The translations under genes were made by a program, and so were the position numbers. A stretch of DNA of 64,000 bases from Bacteroidota bacterium (lineage in GTDB: Bacteria; Bacteroidota; Bacteroidia; UKL13-3): positions 25,310 to 89,309 of the forward strand of contig JAIXSO010000049.1 in the NCBI GenBank assembly GCA_027484685.1, in the 5' to 3' direction. Each line of letters starts with the position of its first letter. Within the stretch, counting starts at the first letter, position 1. Below the pieces are notes generated by a model that saw only the letters and a list, made by a program, of their open reading frames with translations, made no database searches and was not told the origin of the DNA. Shown here in pieces: positions 40,533 through 50,660 of the stretch.

Positions 40533-41533
40533 CATTGGACTTTGTGTATTGCCTTTCTCAAATTTATCCATTTTGGAACCAAAGCGAAGCCAATACAAAA
40601 CCACCTAAAATTCTTTTTCAGCTTGCGGTTTTTGGTAACAAGTTCGACTCATATCCAACAACTGCCGCTCCTCCGAAACCAGTTTTAAAACCTTAAAATT
40701 TTTATTTGCACCAACTGCAAGACTTTTTGGTTACAAAAACTATAATGAAGAATATCGACCCAAATAAAAGTAATCCTACCCTTAACAAATATGGATTAAA
40801 CACCTTTAAAGAATTGAAGCAATTAATTTATTCTATTTTGCCAGCATCATAGGCAGCTTAATATCTATTTTAGCTATAGTTTAAAACAATTTCGAGGCTT
40901 GATTGTAACAATTTTATAAAAAATTAGAACCCCGTTTAATAATATAAGGTTGCTAATTGAATTAAGCTAGATAAAATATACTAAACAAGCAACTAAGGTA
41001 ATGAACATAAAGTAAAGGATAATTTAGTTTTAGTGCTTGTTGAAGAGAGTGCGCACACTATTATTAGCATGCAGCTCAATAGGCTTGGTGAGTCGCTTAA
41101 ATGAAAATTAATAAACTTAATGAATAAGTTGTAGACAACGATGCTATGGAAAAGTATTTTTTTACCCAAATTGGCATTTGACAACTAAACATTTAAGCCT
41201 ATTTTATTGGAAGTTCCATTGATTATCCTAGTGATAAAGGTTTTGTAATTACACCTTTAATAAAGGCCTGTTATATTAATTCAGTAGAAAAATACAAGGT
41301 ATTTAAATTTATATTACATTTCCATTACTTTATGTAATGGATAAGTAACTTACAAGAACGGAAAAGAAATAATACTATACAAAACCTGAGTTTTTAAAAA
41401 AGGTAAAGATGGTAAATTGAGAGTGATTGTTCACAAATAGTTACTTTCTTTATGTATAAATAAAATTATGGTACGGCTTTAAGTGTATTTTTGCCTTTCC
41501 TTATTTAAATTTTTAAATATTATAAATAAAAAA

Positions 41534-42187
41534 ATGATGATAAATAAATCAAGTATTTTCTTTGTGTTCTTAATGCTTATATTTCATAATATAAAAGGTC
41601 AAATACAAACAGATTCGACAACTATAAATAAAGAGTTTCTTAGTTTAGATGAAGCCCTAAAAAATCCTGAAAGTGTTTTTAGATTAAATTTGAGCAATCA
41701 GAATATTCAATTTTCTGATTCAATTTGGTCAAAGTTTCCTAATTTACAATATTTAAGTTTAAAAAACGACCATTTAAAAAAAATACCTGAGGGTATTGGC
41801 AATTTAAAGAATCTTAAAGTTCTTGATTTAAGCGGTAATGATTTTAAGTTATTACCGAATACTTTTAGCAGACTATCTAATTTACAAGAATTATATTTAA
41901 ATGACGATAAATATTTTCAATTAGATAAAAACATTTCAATTTTATCAAAGTTACCTAATTTAAAATCACTTCATCTAGAAAATGATGGTTTAAAAAAGTT
42001 ACCCAAAAACATATTTGAACTCAATAGAATAGAGGCATTATACCTCAATAATAATCAATTCAAATATTTACCGTTAGAAATAAAAGGGTTAAAAAATTTA
42101 AAATATTTAGATATTCACGACAATAAATTTAGACTTCCAAATAATATTAATGAACAACAAGGTTTTGGAATAGAAATTAGATTTTAA
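41534..42187 (+). CDS. Secreted leucine-rich-repeat protein
   Basis: Signal peptide; repeats NLQYLSLKNDHLKKIPEGIGNLKNLKVLDLSGNDFKLLP... Confidence 0.8.
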   Translation: MMINKSSIFFVFLMLIFHNIKGQIQTDSTTINKEFLSLDEALKNPESVFRLNLSNQNIQFSDSIWSKFPNLQYLSLKNDHLKKIPEGIGNLKNLKVLDLSGNDFKLLPNTFSRLSNLQELYLNDDKYFQLDKNISILSKLPNLKSLHLENDGLKKLPKNIFELNRIEALYLNNNQFKYLPLEIKGLKNLKYLDIHDNKFRLPNNINEQQGFGIEIRF

Positions 42188-42429
42188 AAAATAATGGATA
42201 AAAAAGTTAAAATTTATATGAAATAAACAAATGGCATGAAACTAGTATTTGATAAATAATTTAAATGTACTAATTTTTTTCAACTTATGATTTGTATTTA
42301 TAAAAGTGGGAACCAAAATACTATTCTAACACTTTAAAATTATTTTTTTCTTTGTTTTAAACATTAAACAATTGTCATTAAAAAGTCATAAATTTAAAAT
42401 CACAAACTTTTAAGTTTTTTAAAGGTTTA

Positions 42430-42717
42430 TTGGATAAGTTGAAAAATTTAATTATCATATGGTTATTGATTTATGGAACAAGCTTAGTTTGTATTAATAT
42501 TGTTTTGAACTTTAAGAAAGTTTATTTAACTACTATTTCAATAAAAACACCAACAGAAAATAATGAAAAAGACGATATAGATGAGGCTATTATTCATTAT
42601 TTTAAATTAATGCTTGACTCCTCACATAACAAAACCATTGATACATTTAAATTCAAATTGACTTACAACTTTATTTTACCAGAATTAAAACCTCCACGTA
42701 GAATTCTTTGCATTTAA
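42430..42717 (+). CDS. Short hypothetical membrane-anchored protein (TTG start)
   Basis: 95-aa ORF with one N-terminal TM; no recognised family. Confidence 0.35.
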   Translation: MDKLKNLIIIWLLIYGTSLVCINIVLNFKKVYLTTISIKTPTENNEKDDIDEAIIHYFKLMLDSSHNKTIDTFKFKLTYNFILPELKPPRRILCI

Positions 42718-42725
42718 TAAACTTA

Positions 42726-42755
42726 AGGAGTAGTTTAATTTTAAACTACTCCTAA
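42726..42755 (+). terminator. Strong hairpin, likely terminator
   Basis: aggagtagttta-att-ttaaactactcct. Confidence 0.65.
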
Positions 42756-42784
42756 ACTATTTTATTTTATTCGAAATTTATTCT

Positions 42785-43339
42785 ATGAAAAAAATTACGC
42801 TCACAATTATATTTTTGGTAATCCTGTATAATTCACAAGCTCAAATTCAATCAAAAGTTTCTGCTTTTTTACAATACCATAATATTGATAGCCAAACTTT
42901 TAAACACCGATCACGAGAAGCTATTATTAAAATGAATATGACTACTGGTGAAGTTAAGTTTAGTGCACCACTTCACTCATTTGCCCAAAACGATACTTCT
43001 TTAAACAAAGCCCTTGAGGAAACTCAATCTAACATGGAGTTATACTTTAGTGTTGATGGGGATCCTTTTATTCTTCATAATAGTCGAAAACAAGATGCAC
43101 TATATGATGTTCCTGGAATGCTTCATATCAATAATCATTTTCATCATGTTAAAGTACGTTTTTCAGTTTTTAAAAAAACGGTACAACCAAGTGCAGAAGA
43201 TTTATCTTATCTTATTTCTATTTCATTTACTTTTTTACCCAAGCATTATGAACTCAATAAACTGAAGGAACTGACAATACAACCTATTAAAATTTCACTC
43301 TACAAACAACCCTATTCTTTTGAACACAATACATTTTAG
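42785..43339 (+). CDS. Hypothetical secreted protein
   Basis: Signal peptide MKKITLTIIFLVILYNSQAQ; 184 aa. Confidence 0.55.
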   Translation: MKKITLTIIFLVILYNSQAQIQSKVSAFLQYHNIDSQTFKHRSREAIIKMNMTTGEVKFSAPLHSFAQNDTSLNKALEETQSNMELYFSVDGDPFILHNSRKQDALYDVPGMLHINNHFHHVKVRFSVFKKTVQPSAEDLSYLISISFTFLPKHYELNKLKELTIQPIKISLYKQPYSFEHNTF

Positions 43340-43745
43340 TATAATTTTTTTTTCAAGAAGGTATTCACTTAGGACAAAAGATTTATAAAGTGAATTTCAT
43401 TTTACTGATTTTTTGAATTTTAATTAACTTGTATGTTGGCTCTGTATTTTCAATACAAGTAACTTATTTGCATTGACAATTAAAATGAATGTGGCTGTAA
43501 CTTTAACACTTCAGAATTAGAAAACATATTATTAAAAATTAAAAAAAAAATCTAGCGTTTTCATTTTTTGTACGTTTAAAAATCGAAATCTGAACTGTTA
43601 ATTTATGATTATAAAGAGAGAAAAAAGTTTCTTTGAAAGTATATTTTATTCCACTAAAGAACCTGTTTTAATTTTTTCAAGATAGAGTATATAATTTTAA
43701 TGAAATCAATAAACAATGAATCAAGCAATTTTAAACAAAGAAACC

Positions 43746-44039
43746 ATGAAGCCTAATAACAAGATTATTATTTTCACAATGTTAGCAATGTTTTTATTTG
43801 CCTCTTGCGGCAACTTAAGCAGCGAAGTTGAAAACAAACTTAACGAATTAAAAAACAAGACAGAGTCTTTAGATTCTATTATTAACAAAGAAGTTGAAAA
43901 GGTTTTAACGCTTGATTCTCTTATTAACAAAGAAAGTGACAAGGTTAAAAAACTTGACACATTAATTAACAAATCGTCTTCTCAACTTGACTCTATCTCG
44001 AAAAGAGGAAGTAAGTTATTAGAAAAAATAACCAATTAA
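43746..44039 (+). CDS. Small coiled-coil lipoprotein
   Basis: Lipobox LFASCGN; repeats LDSIINKEVEKVLT / LDSLINKESDKVKK / LDTLINKSSSQ. Confidence 0.6.
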   Translation: MKPNNKIIIFTMLAMFLFASCGNLSSEVENKLNELKNKTESLDSIINKEVEKVLTLDSLINKESDKVKKLDTLINKSSSQLDSISKRGSKLLEKITN

Positions 44040-44050
44040 ATTTAATTTTT

Positions 44051-44299
44051 ATGAAATGCCCAAATTGTAATGTAAGCCTCGTAATGACAGACCGAAGCGG
44101 AATAGAAATAGACTACTGTCCAAATTGTCGCGGAGTATGGCTTGACCGAGGAGAGCTAGACAAAATCATCGAACGTTCATCACAAAATTTCAATAATGTT
44201 CCACAAGAAAAGTATGCTGATAAACATAGATATTTAACAGACAAAGAACATCAATACAAGAAGAAGAAAGGATTATTGGGGGAATTGTTCGATTTCTAA
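44051..44299 (+). CDS. TFIIB-type zinc-ribbon protein
   Basis: MKCPNCNVSLVMTDRSGIEIDYCPNCRGVWLDRGELDKII. Confidence 0.88.
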   Translation: MKCPNCNVSLVMTDRSGIEIDYCPNCRGVWLDRGELDKIIERSSQNFNNVPQEKYADKHRYLTDKEHQYKKKKGLLGELFDF

Positions 44300-44469
44300 A
44301 ATACTAAAAGCTAATATTAATGCAAGCTGTCCGTTGAGCTACGACAAAACCACCGACTATAACATATTAGTATTAAACGCGTGTAAAGCTGAGGAGCAGT
44401 GGTTTTAAATTTTAATTGTAAGTCGGTTTTTATAGTTTAATTCTATAACCCACAACTAGATTAACCACT

Positions 44470-44693
44470 ATCCATAGAGTTAGCAAAAGTTATATAGATT
44501 TAAATTAAAAGGTAGTGTAACTGGGAGTCAAATTCAGAAACTATTAGCTAATAAACCATAATGGTTAATGATTTTTTTGTATGTAAATGAGTTTACTTTC
44601 CAATAGGAATATGACTCTTTTTCATTGGCTAATTCGTAGTCAGATAGCTATCGGACATCCCTTCATATTCCATGCACACAAGACTACGAATAG
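44470..44693 (+). repeat. Dispersed multi-hairpin element, copy B
   Basis: ATCCATAGAGTTAGCAAAAGTTATATAGAT...TTCGTAGTC...AAGACTACGAATAGT. Confidence 0.75.
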
Positions 44694-44849
44694 TTGCCTC
44701 TAAAGAAGTAAGCGATACAAAAGAACTAATTCAATAAATAGCGTTGGCATAAGTATTTTAATTTTTAAAATATTTAAAAAAAATATTGCGAAACCAAAAA
44801 GTTGCATATATTCGCAACCGATTAGTTTCATAATAAAATAAATTAACAC

Positions 44850-45176
44850 ATGAGAAGGGATATTTTTCAAGCAATTGCCGACCCAACACGCAGGGCTATT
44901 ATTGCTTTAATTGCTTTGCAAGCCATGACACCAAACACTATAGCCGATAATTTTAACACCACCAGGCAAGCAGTATCGAAACACTTGCGCATTTTAACCG
45001 AATGCGAATTGGTAAAGCAAGAGCAAAAAGGCAGAGAAATTTATTACTCCCTACAAATTGAAAAAATGAAAGAAATAGATAAATGGCTTGAACAGTTCCG
45101 AAAAATATGGGAAACGCGTTTTAACCAATTGGACGATTTATTAGCAACAATTAAAAAACAACAAAATGAACAGTAA
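44850..45176 (+). CDS. ArsR-family transcriptional regulator
   Basis: [68 protein letters not shown]. Confidence 0.93.
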   Translation: MRRDIFQAIADPTRRAIIALIALQAMTPNTIADNFNTTRQAVSKHLRILTECELVKQEQKGREIYYSLQIEKMKEIDKWLEQFRKIWETRFNQLDDLLATIKKQQNEQ

Positions 45177-45669
45177 TTTATTATTTGATTTTACAATCAA
45201 CAAAGAAACACAAACCGTGCATGTAAAACGTGAGTTTAGTGCCGATTTACCTCTAGTTTGGGATGCTTGGACAAAAGCAGAATTATTAGACCAATGGTGG
45301 GCTCCAAAACCGTATCAAAACAAAACAAAATTGATGGAATTTAGAGAAGGTGGAACTTGGTTATACTGCATGGTTAGCCCACAAAATGAAATCCATTGGT
45401 GCAAAAACGATTATCTAAAAATTGAACCCCACGTAAGTTATACCGGTTTAGATGCCTTTTGCGATGAAAATGGCGTAAATAATTTGGAAATGCCAAGAAC
45501 AGAATGGACCAATACTTTTAGTGAGGAAAATGGAATAACTTTAGTTAGTATGGCAGCAAAGTATAATACCTTAGCCGATTTAGAAAAAGTAATTGAAATG
45601 GGCTTTAAAGAAGGATTTACGATGGGCTTAAATCAATTAGAAATATTATTATCAACCCTTAAAAAATAA
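45166..45669 (+). CDS. SRPBCC/AHSA1 domain protein
   Basis: [48 protein letters not shown]. Confidence 0.9.
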   Translation: MNSNLLFDFTINKETQTVHVKREFSADLPLVWDAWTKAELLDQWWAPKPYQNKTKLMEFREGGTWLYCMVSPQNEIHWCKNDYLKIEPHVSYTGLDAFCDENGVNNLEMPRTEWTNTFSEENGITLVSMAAKYNTLADLEKVIEMGFKEGFTMGLNQLEILLSTLKK

Positions 45670-45672
45670 AAA

Positions 45673-46092
45673 ATGGCAAAACAAATATTTATAAATTTAG
45701 CAGTTAAAGATGTTCAAAAATCGATGGATTTTTATACTGCATTAGGATTTACAAACAATCCTCAGTTTTCTGACGAATCAGGCAAATGCATGGTTTGGAG
45801 CGAAAATATTTTTTTAATGATTATGACCCATGAAAAATTTGCAGGCTTCGCTACCAAACCTATTGCCGATACCAAAACAACTTTAGCTGGACTTTTCTCT
45901 TTATCGTTAGATAGTGTAGGTGAAGTTAACCAAATGATGGCTAATGGCTTAAATGCAGGAGGAATTGAACCAAGCGAAATGAAAGATTATGGCTTTATGC
46001 AACAACGCACCATAGAAGATTTTGATGGACACACTTGGGAAATTTTTTACATGGACATCACCAAATTTCCAACGGAACAACCAAACGCATAA
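45673..46092 (+). CDS. VOC (glyoxalase/bleomycin-resistance) family protein
   Basis: FINLAVKDVQKSMDFYTALGF, DFDGHTWEIFYMD. Confidence 0.92.
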   Translation: MAKQIFINLAVKDVQKSMDFYTALGFTNNPQFSDESGKCMVWSENIFLMIMTHEKFAGFATKPIADTKTTLAGLFSLSLDSVGEVNQMMANGLNAGGIEPSEMKDYGFMQQRTIEDFDGHTWEIFYMDITKFPTEQPNA

Positions 46093-46115
46093 AACGTATT
46101 GATTTAAATATTTAA

Positions 46116-46157
46116 AGTAAAAGCGGCTTTTGTTAAATACAAGAGCTGCTTTTTTTA
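46116..46157 (+). terminator. Rho-independent terminator
   Basis: aaagcggcttttgt-taaat-acaagagctgcttttttt. Confidence 0.8.
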
Positions 46158-46242
46158 TGTAAATTTATTCGTACTAAAGAGTTTAGGCAGACCTTAAAAA
46201 TGAAAGAGCCATTCATTAAAAAATTAATTATTATTTCAAAAC

Positions 46243-46294
46243 CAAATGAATATAATTGTATGAAAAAAAGCTTTAACTAGTTGCACATATCTGC
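46243..46294 (+). promoter_or_regulatory. Leader repeat shared with 47668-47720
   Basis: CAAATGAATATAATTGTA...AACTAGTTGC also occurs upstream of the next gene. Confidence 0.65.
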
Positions 46295-46360
46295 CCAAAA
46301 TGAGTATATTGAACAGATAAAATTAGTGGTAAATAAAAGTTGACCGTAAGTTAGAATAAC

Positions 46361-47509
46361 ATGACAAACAGTTTGAATTGGGAATATAAAAAACATGATT
46401 TTAGCGCTATCGAAGAGACGCTAATTAAATATTTCCCTGTTGCCAATCCCCACGACTTTAATGAAGAAAATATAAAGGATTTTAAAGGATTCTAAGATAT
46501 TGGAGAAATTTTGAATATAAATTTTGGTACGAACAAAAATTACAGAGCAAAATGGGGAAAATTTAAGAAGCATTTAAAAGAAGAGTTAAGAAGTCCAGTT
46601 CAGGAATCAATGGTTGCTTTTTATCCTTGTTATTCAGGCATTGTTACCCTCAAAAAAGAAAAGAATAATAACCTAACATATAGTAAGGAATTACATTTTT
46701 TCATAAGTTTATTAGGACCTTACTATAGTATTTTCGGAGTTGATAAATGTGAAATTATTCTAGAAGAATCAATGCCATGGATGAATATTAGTGAGGAAAT
46801 TCTAACTCGTACTTATAGTGCAAATCTTGCTATTACTGTTTCTCCATATCTTGAATTTCAAGAATCATTTCAGGATCTTCAGAATAAGATTTTAGATTAT
46901 TTTCCTTCTTTAAAATTTGTTCCATATAGCATCAATATGAGAAAAGAAGAAGGCATTTCTCTTCTCCGTCCTTGTAGAGATGAGAAAATCAATAATACCG
47001 TTTTTAGTGCTTTATTTAATCCAGATTTTTTTTTCAATTCAGAACCAAGGGGTGATACCTATTTTGGATTCAATGAATGGTTAAAAATAAAAAAGTTGAA
47101 CAAAAGTAGGATTGATAAAATTAAAGAGGATTTCTTATGCAGGTCATTAAAGATTGAACTATCTACAATTACAGTAAATAAAATATGGAAATTTAAAAAG
47201 GTGATTCGGCTAGAAAATTCTAAAGTGGGAAATTTCACATTTGGAATGGAGGCTATTCTAGCATTGGATTTATCGAATGAGAAATATGCAACAATTATGT
47301 CAGCTGAAGACGAAGAACCTATTATTTCAAAGTATTCAATAATAAAAAATAAAATAAAGATTGATCATTTCCAAAACAAGATGGAATTTCGGATAAAAGA
47401 ACTCCATGCTAATGAGCTAAAATTGATAATTGATATAGATTTTAAGCTTGATGACAAGATAGAAATTAAAGGAGATATTGTAGAAATGATTTTTGAAGTA
47501 TATAGATAA
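46361..47509 (+). pseudogene. Hypothetical protein with an in-frame TAA at codon 45 (shorter ORF from TTG at 46511)
   Basis: ATG 46361: MTNSLNWEYKKHDFSAIEETLIKYFPVANPHDFNEENIKDFKGF*DIGEILNINFGTNKNYRAKWGKFKKHL... all in one frame; stop at 46493-46495. Confidence 0.6.
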
Positions 47510-47532
47510 CAGAAACTACTGCCAAACCCACC

Positions 47533-47632
47533 ATCCGTATAGTTAGCAAAGCGCTCTAAGGGTTTATAATTAATGCATTTTCCCAAGGCATGAGCTAGTT
47601 AAGTAAAGTAACTTGTTGTTTGTTTAGCTGAG
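47533..47632 (+). repeat. Dispersed multi-hairpin element, copy C (partial)
   Basis: ATCCGTATAGTTAGCAAAGCGCTCTAAGGGTTTATAATTAATGC...GAGCTAGTTAAG. Confidence 0.65.
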
Positions 47633-47667
47633 CATCATCAACAAGAACAGTTGTAGTTTTTTTTAAA

Positions 47668-47720
47668 CAAATGAATATAATTGTAAGAGGAAAAACGCTA
47701 ACTAGTTGCTCATTTCTATA
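47668..47720 (+). promoter_or_regulatory. Leader repeat upstream of the Mrr/STAND gene
   Basis: CAAATGAATATAATTGTAAGAGGAAAAACGCTAACTAGTTGCTCATTTCT. Confidence 0.65.
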
Positions 47721-47771
47721 AGTTGTACGCAAGTGGTGGAAGAATGATTCAGACAATTTTAATTATTAAAC

Positions 47772-50051
47772 ATGGAATACTATCTCTCAAAATTAAATCC
47801 TAGGGAATTCGAATCTTTATCAAGCGATATTATATCGAAAACCTTAAATATATATGTTGAAAAATTTAAATCTGGAAAAGATGGTGGAGTTGATGGTCGG
47901 TTTTGGATAGGTAAAGGAGAAGGGATATTGCAATGTAAGCATTATTGGAAAACTGGATATAAAGGATTAATAAGTCAGTTAAAGAATGAAGAAGTTGGTA
48001 AAGTTAAAAAATTGAAGCCCAGTAGATACATTTTTATCACCTCTGTTTCCTTATCCAGAGAGAATAAAAAAGAGATTCTCAACATTTTTTCTCCATATAT
48101 AAAAACAGAAACAGACATTTGGGGCGAAGAAGATTTGAATTCTTTTTTATCAGATAAAGAAAACCAAGAAATAGTTGAAAAGAATTACAAGCTTTGGATT
48201 ACGAGCACCAAAGTGCTGGATATCCTATTTAATAATGCAATTAAAGGTAGAAGTGAAAGTACAATTAAGTTTATAGAAACTCAGGCAAAAAAATACATTA
48301 CAACTGAAAATCACGAAAAAGGGTTGGAAATATTAAAGGAAAACAATGTATTAATAATTTCTGGAGAACCTGGAATAGGAAAAACAACACTTGCTAATAA
48401 TATTGCATTGCTTTATACAGCAAATGGATTTGAGTTTTGCGATATTGAAGAGTCTATAAGTGAAGCAGAGAATATATTTAGAGAAAAAGAAAAGAAGAAA
48501 ATACTCTTCTACTGTGATGATTTTTTAGGTAGTAATATGTACGATGCTATTAGTAATAAGAGAGATTCTCACATCGTAAAATTCATTAATCGCGTAAAAT
48601 CAGATAAAACGAAGAAATTTATCTTAACATCTCGCACAAATATATTAACTAAGGCAATTAGACTCAGTCATCAATTTCAGAATAATGACATTAAAGAAAA
48701 TGAGTTATTATTAAAAATTGAGAATTTATCCGAATTAGATAAAGCAAAAATTCTTTATAACCATATTTATCATTCAAATATAGATGATACCTATATAGAC
48801 CAAATATACACTGACAAAAAATATAAAGAAATAATAAAGCACAAAAATTTTAATCCTCGGATTATTGAGTTTATAACTGATAACAAAAAAGTAGAAAATG
48901 TTAACCCTCAAGACTATTGGCAATTTATTAATAATAAACTTGAAAATCCTGAGGATATTTGGAGTGACTTTTTCCAAAATCAATTAGACGATTCTGTTAG
49001 AGTTCTTTCATTTCTTACCGTTTTTAACGGACAAGATATTAAAGAAAATGAATTAAATATTTCATATTCTAATTTTAAGAATAATTATGGAATATCGTAT
49101 ACAGATAACACAGATCATAGTTTTTCAGCGGTTATAAAGCTTGCAATTAGTTCATTACTCAACAGAAATCAACGTTCTGGTAATTCATTTGAATATTCAC
49201 TTTTTAATCCTTCTATTGGTGACTTTATATTAAATACATATCTTAAAGACATAGATTTAATCATATCAATTTTAAAATCGCTGGCAAATTGTTCATCATT
49301 GGAGTATTTGATTGGATTAAGTTTAAATAAAAAGATTCCTAAAAATGATATCAAACGAATACAATTTGAATTATTTACACAATTATATGACAGTAAAGTT
49401 ATTGAGCAAGAATGGGATTATTTGATTCTTTTATCCTATTTAGACCCTTTAAATTCAAAAGTAAGACATTTTATAAATAAATTCTTCTCTCATCTAATCG
49501 AACAAGATGATAGCTCTGGCAAAAAATTATATGAGCTCTTAGTCATATTAGATTGTTTTCAAACTGATATCGAACTAAAAAAATCTTCTTTCTTAAAAGG
49601 GTTTATAGAAGAAAAATACTTGGATAATGATGATATTGAAAAACTATTTAAATTCCTTAAAGTCTATAATATAAAAGATGAGTCAATAATCCTTCAAATT
49701 GAAGAAAAAGTTCATGAATATCTTGTTGACACCCTTAAAGACGAATCGGGTTCGGTTGAGATTAGCAAGCATTTTGTGAGAGGATACGAGGAGTTTGATT
49801 ATGACGTAGATCATTCTGGTATAGAGTCAGATTTAAGTTCATTATTGGATTCAATTATTTCAAATTTTAAGGCACCAAATTTCAATTTAATAAAAATTGA
49901 TGACTCAGAGATACTCTCAAATATTGATATTGATAGGATGGTTGAGAATTTTTACAATTCTTATGGAGGAGTCGAAGATAATTTTAGAGTTTCTAAGTAT
50001 TCTGATTCAAGTTTAGATAATGATATAGATGCTATTTTTGAGCGAAATTAG
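47772..50051 (+). CDS. Mrr-like restriction endonuclease fused to a STAND-type P-loop NTPase (anti-phage defence candidate)
   Basis: N-terminus FKSGKDGGVDGRFWIGKGEGILQCKHY (D...QxK nuclease core); Walker A ISGEPGIGKTTLANNIA; Walker B ILFYCDDFLG; KFILTSRTNIL. Confidence 0.85.
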   Translation: MEYYLSKLNPREFESLSSDIISKTLNIYVEKFKSGKDGGVDGRFWIGKGEGILQCKHYWKTGYKGLISQLKNEEVGKVKKLKPSRYIFITSVSLSRENKKEILNIFSPYIKTETDIWGEEDLNSFLSDKENQEIVEKNYKLWITSTKVLDILFNNAIKGRSESTIKFIETQAKKYITTENHEKGLEILKENNVLIISGEPGIGKTTLANNIALLYTANGFEFCDIEESISEAENIFREKEKKKILFYCDDFLGSNMYDAISNKRDSHIVKFINRVKSDKTKKFILTSRTNILTKAIRLSHQFQNNDIKENELLLKIENLSELDKAKILYNHIYHSNIDDTYIDQIYTDKKYKEIIKHKNFNPRIIEFITDNKKVENVNPQDYWQFINNKLENPEDIWSDFFQNQLDDSVRVLSFLTVFNGQDIKENELNISYSNFKNNYGISYTDNTDHSFSAVIKLAISSLLNRNQRSGNSFEYSLFNPSIGDFILNTYLKDIDLIISILKSLANCSSLEYLIGLSLNKKIPKNDIKRIQFELFTQLYDSKVIEQEWDYLILLSYLDPLNSKVRHFINKFFSHLIEQDDSSGKKLYELLVILDCFQTDIELKKSSFLKGFIEEKYLDNDDIEKLFKFLKVYNIKDESIILQIEEKVHEYLVDTLKDESGSVEISKHFVRGYEEFDYDVDHSGIESDLSSLLDSIISNFKAPNFNLIKIDDSEILSNIDIDRMVENFYNSYGGVEDNFRVSKYSDSSLDNDIDAIFERN

Positions 50052-50069
50052 CGCATAAGAGCACCTACT

Positions 50070-50205
50070 ATCCGTAGAGTTAGCGAAGCGCTTTACGGAT
50101 TTATAATGAATGTAGTGTCTCTGACATGGGCTAATTATAACGAGTTACAGTCCGAATGCTTTCGTACACCAACGCAATTGTACAGCTCTCAAGACTACGA
50201 ACAGT
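50070..50205 (+). repeat. Dispersed multi-hairpin element, copy D
   Basis: ATCCGTAGAG-TTAGCGAAGCG-CTTTACGGAT, GTGTC-TCT-GACAT, ...AAGACTACGAACAGT. Confidence 0.8.
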
Positions 50206-50220
50206 AGTTTTATAATTTTT

Positions 50221-50260
50221 AAAAAGCGGCCTTTGTATTTTACAAAGGCTGCTTTTTTTA
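50221..50260 (+). terminator. Rho-independent terminator
   Basis: aaaaagcggcctttgta-tttt-acaaaggctgcttttttt. Confidence 0.85.
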
Positions 50261-50660
50261 TGCTATATCCAAATTTAGCGCCTGCCTAAAATTTCTGTTT
50301 TACTTATAGTTAACCAATGAGTATCCCCTACTCTATTACTATTATTGGTTCCTAACTTTTCAACTTGGTAAAAATTTATTTAATACCGCTTTGAAGTATG
50401 ATTTAGTCCAATTTATTTTTAGCTCCCGAAAGCTTTCGGGAATAATACCATCTAAGATTTACCCCAAACCCATTGGCCTAATTTGTAAATCAAAATGGTA
50501 TAACCTAAAAAATACCAACAAGGCTTCTAAATAGCTCTTCATTTCAATGGCTGCCTTACATGTGATAAATACAATTCTATTCTTGTTTGATGTAAAATTT
50601 TAAAACGCCATTTCAAACACCTTTGTAGTGAATAATATTCAACCATTTTATTACCTCATT

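Noticed and set aside
40394-40688. ORFs 40394-40582 (-) and 40443-40688 (+) as genes
   Set aside because: They overlie a frameshifted, truncated ArsR duplicate joined to unrelated sequence.
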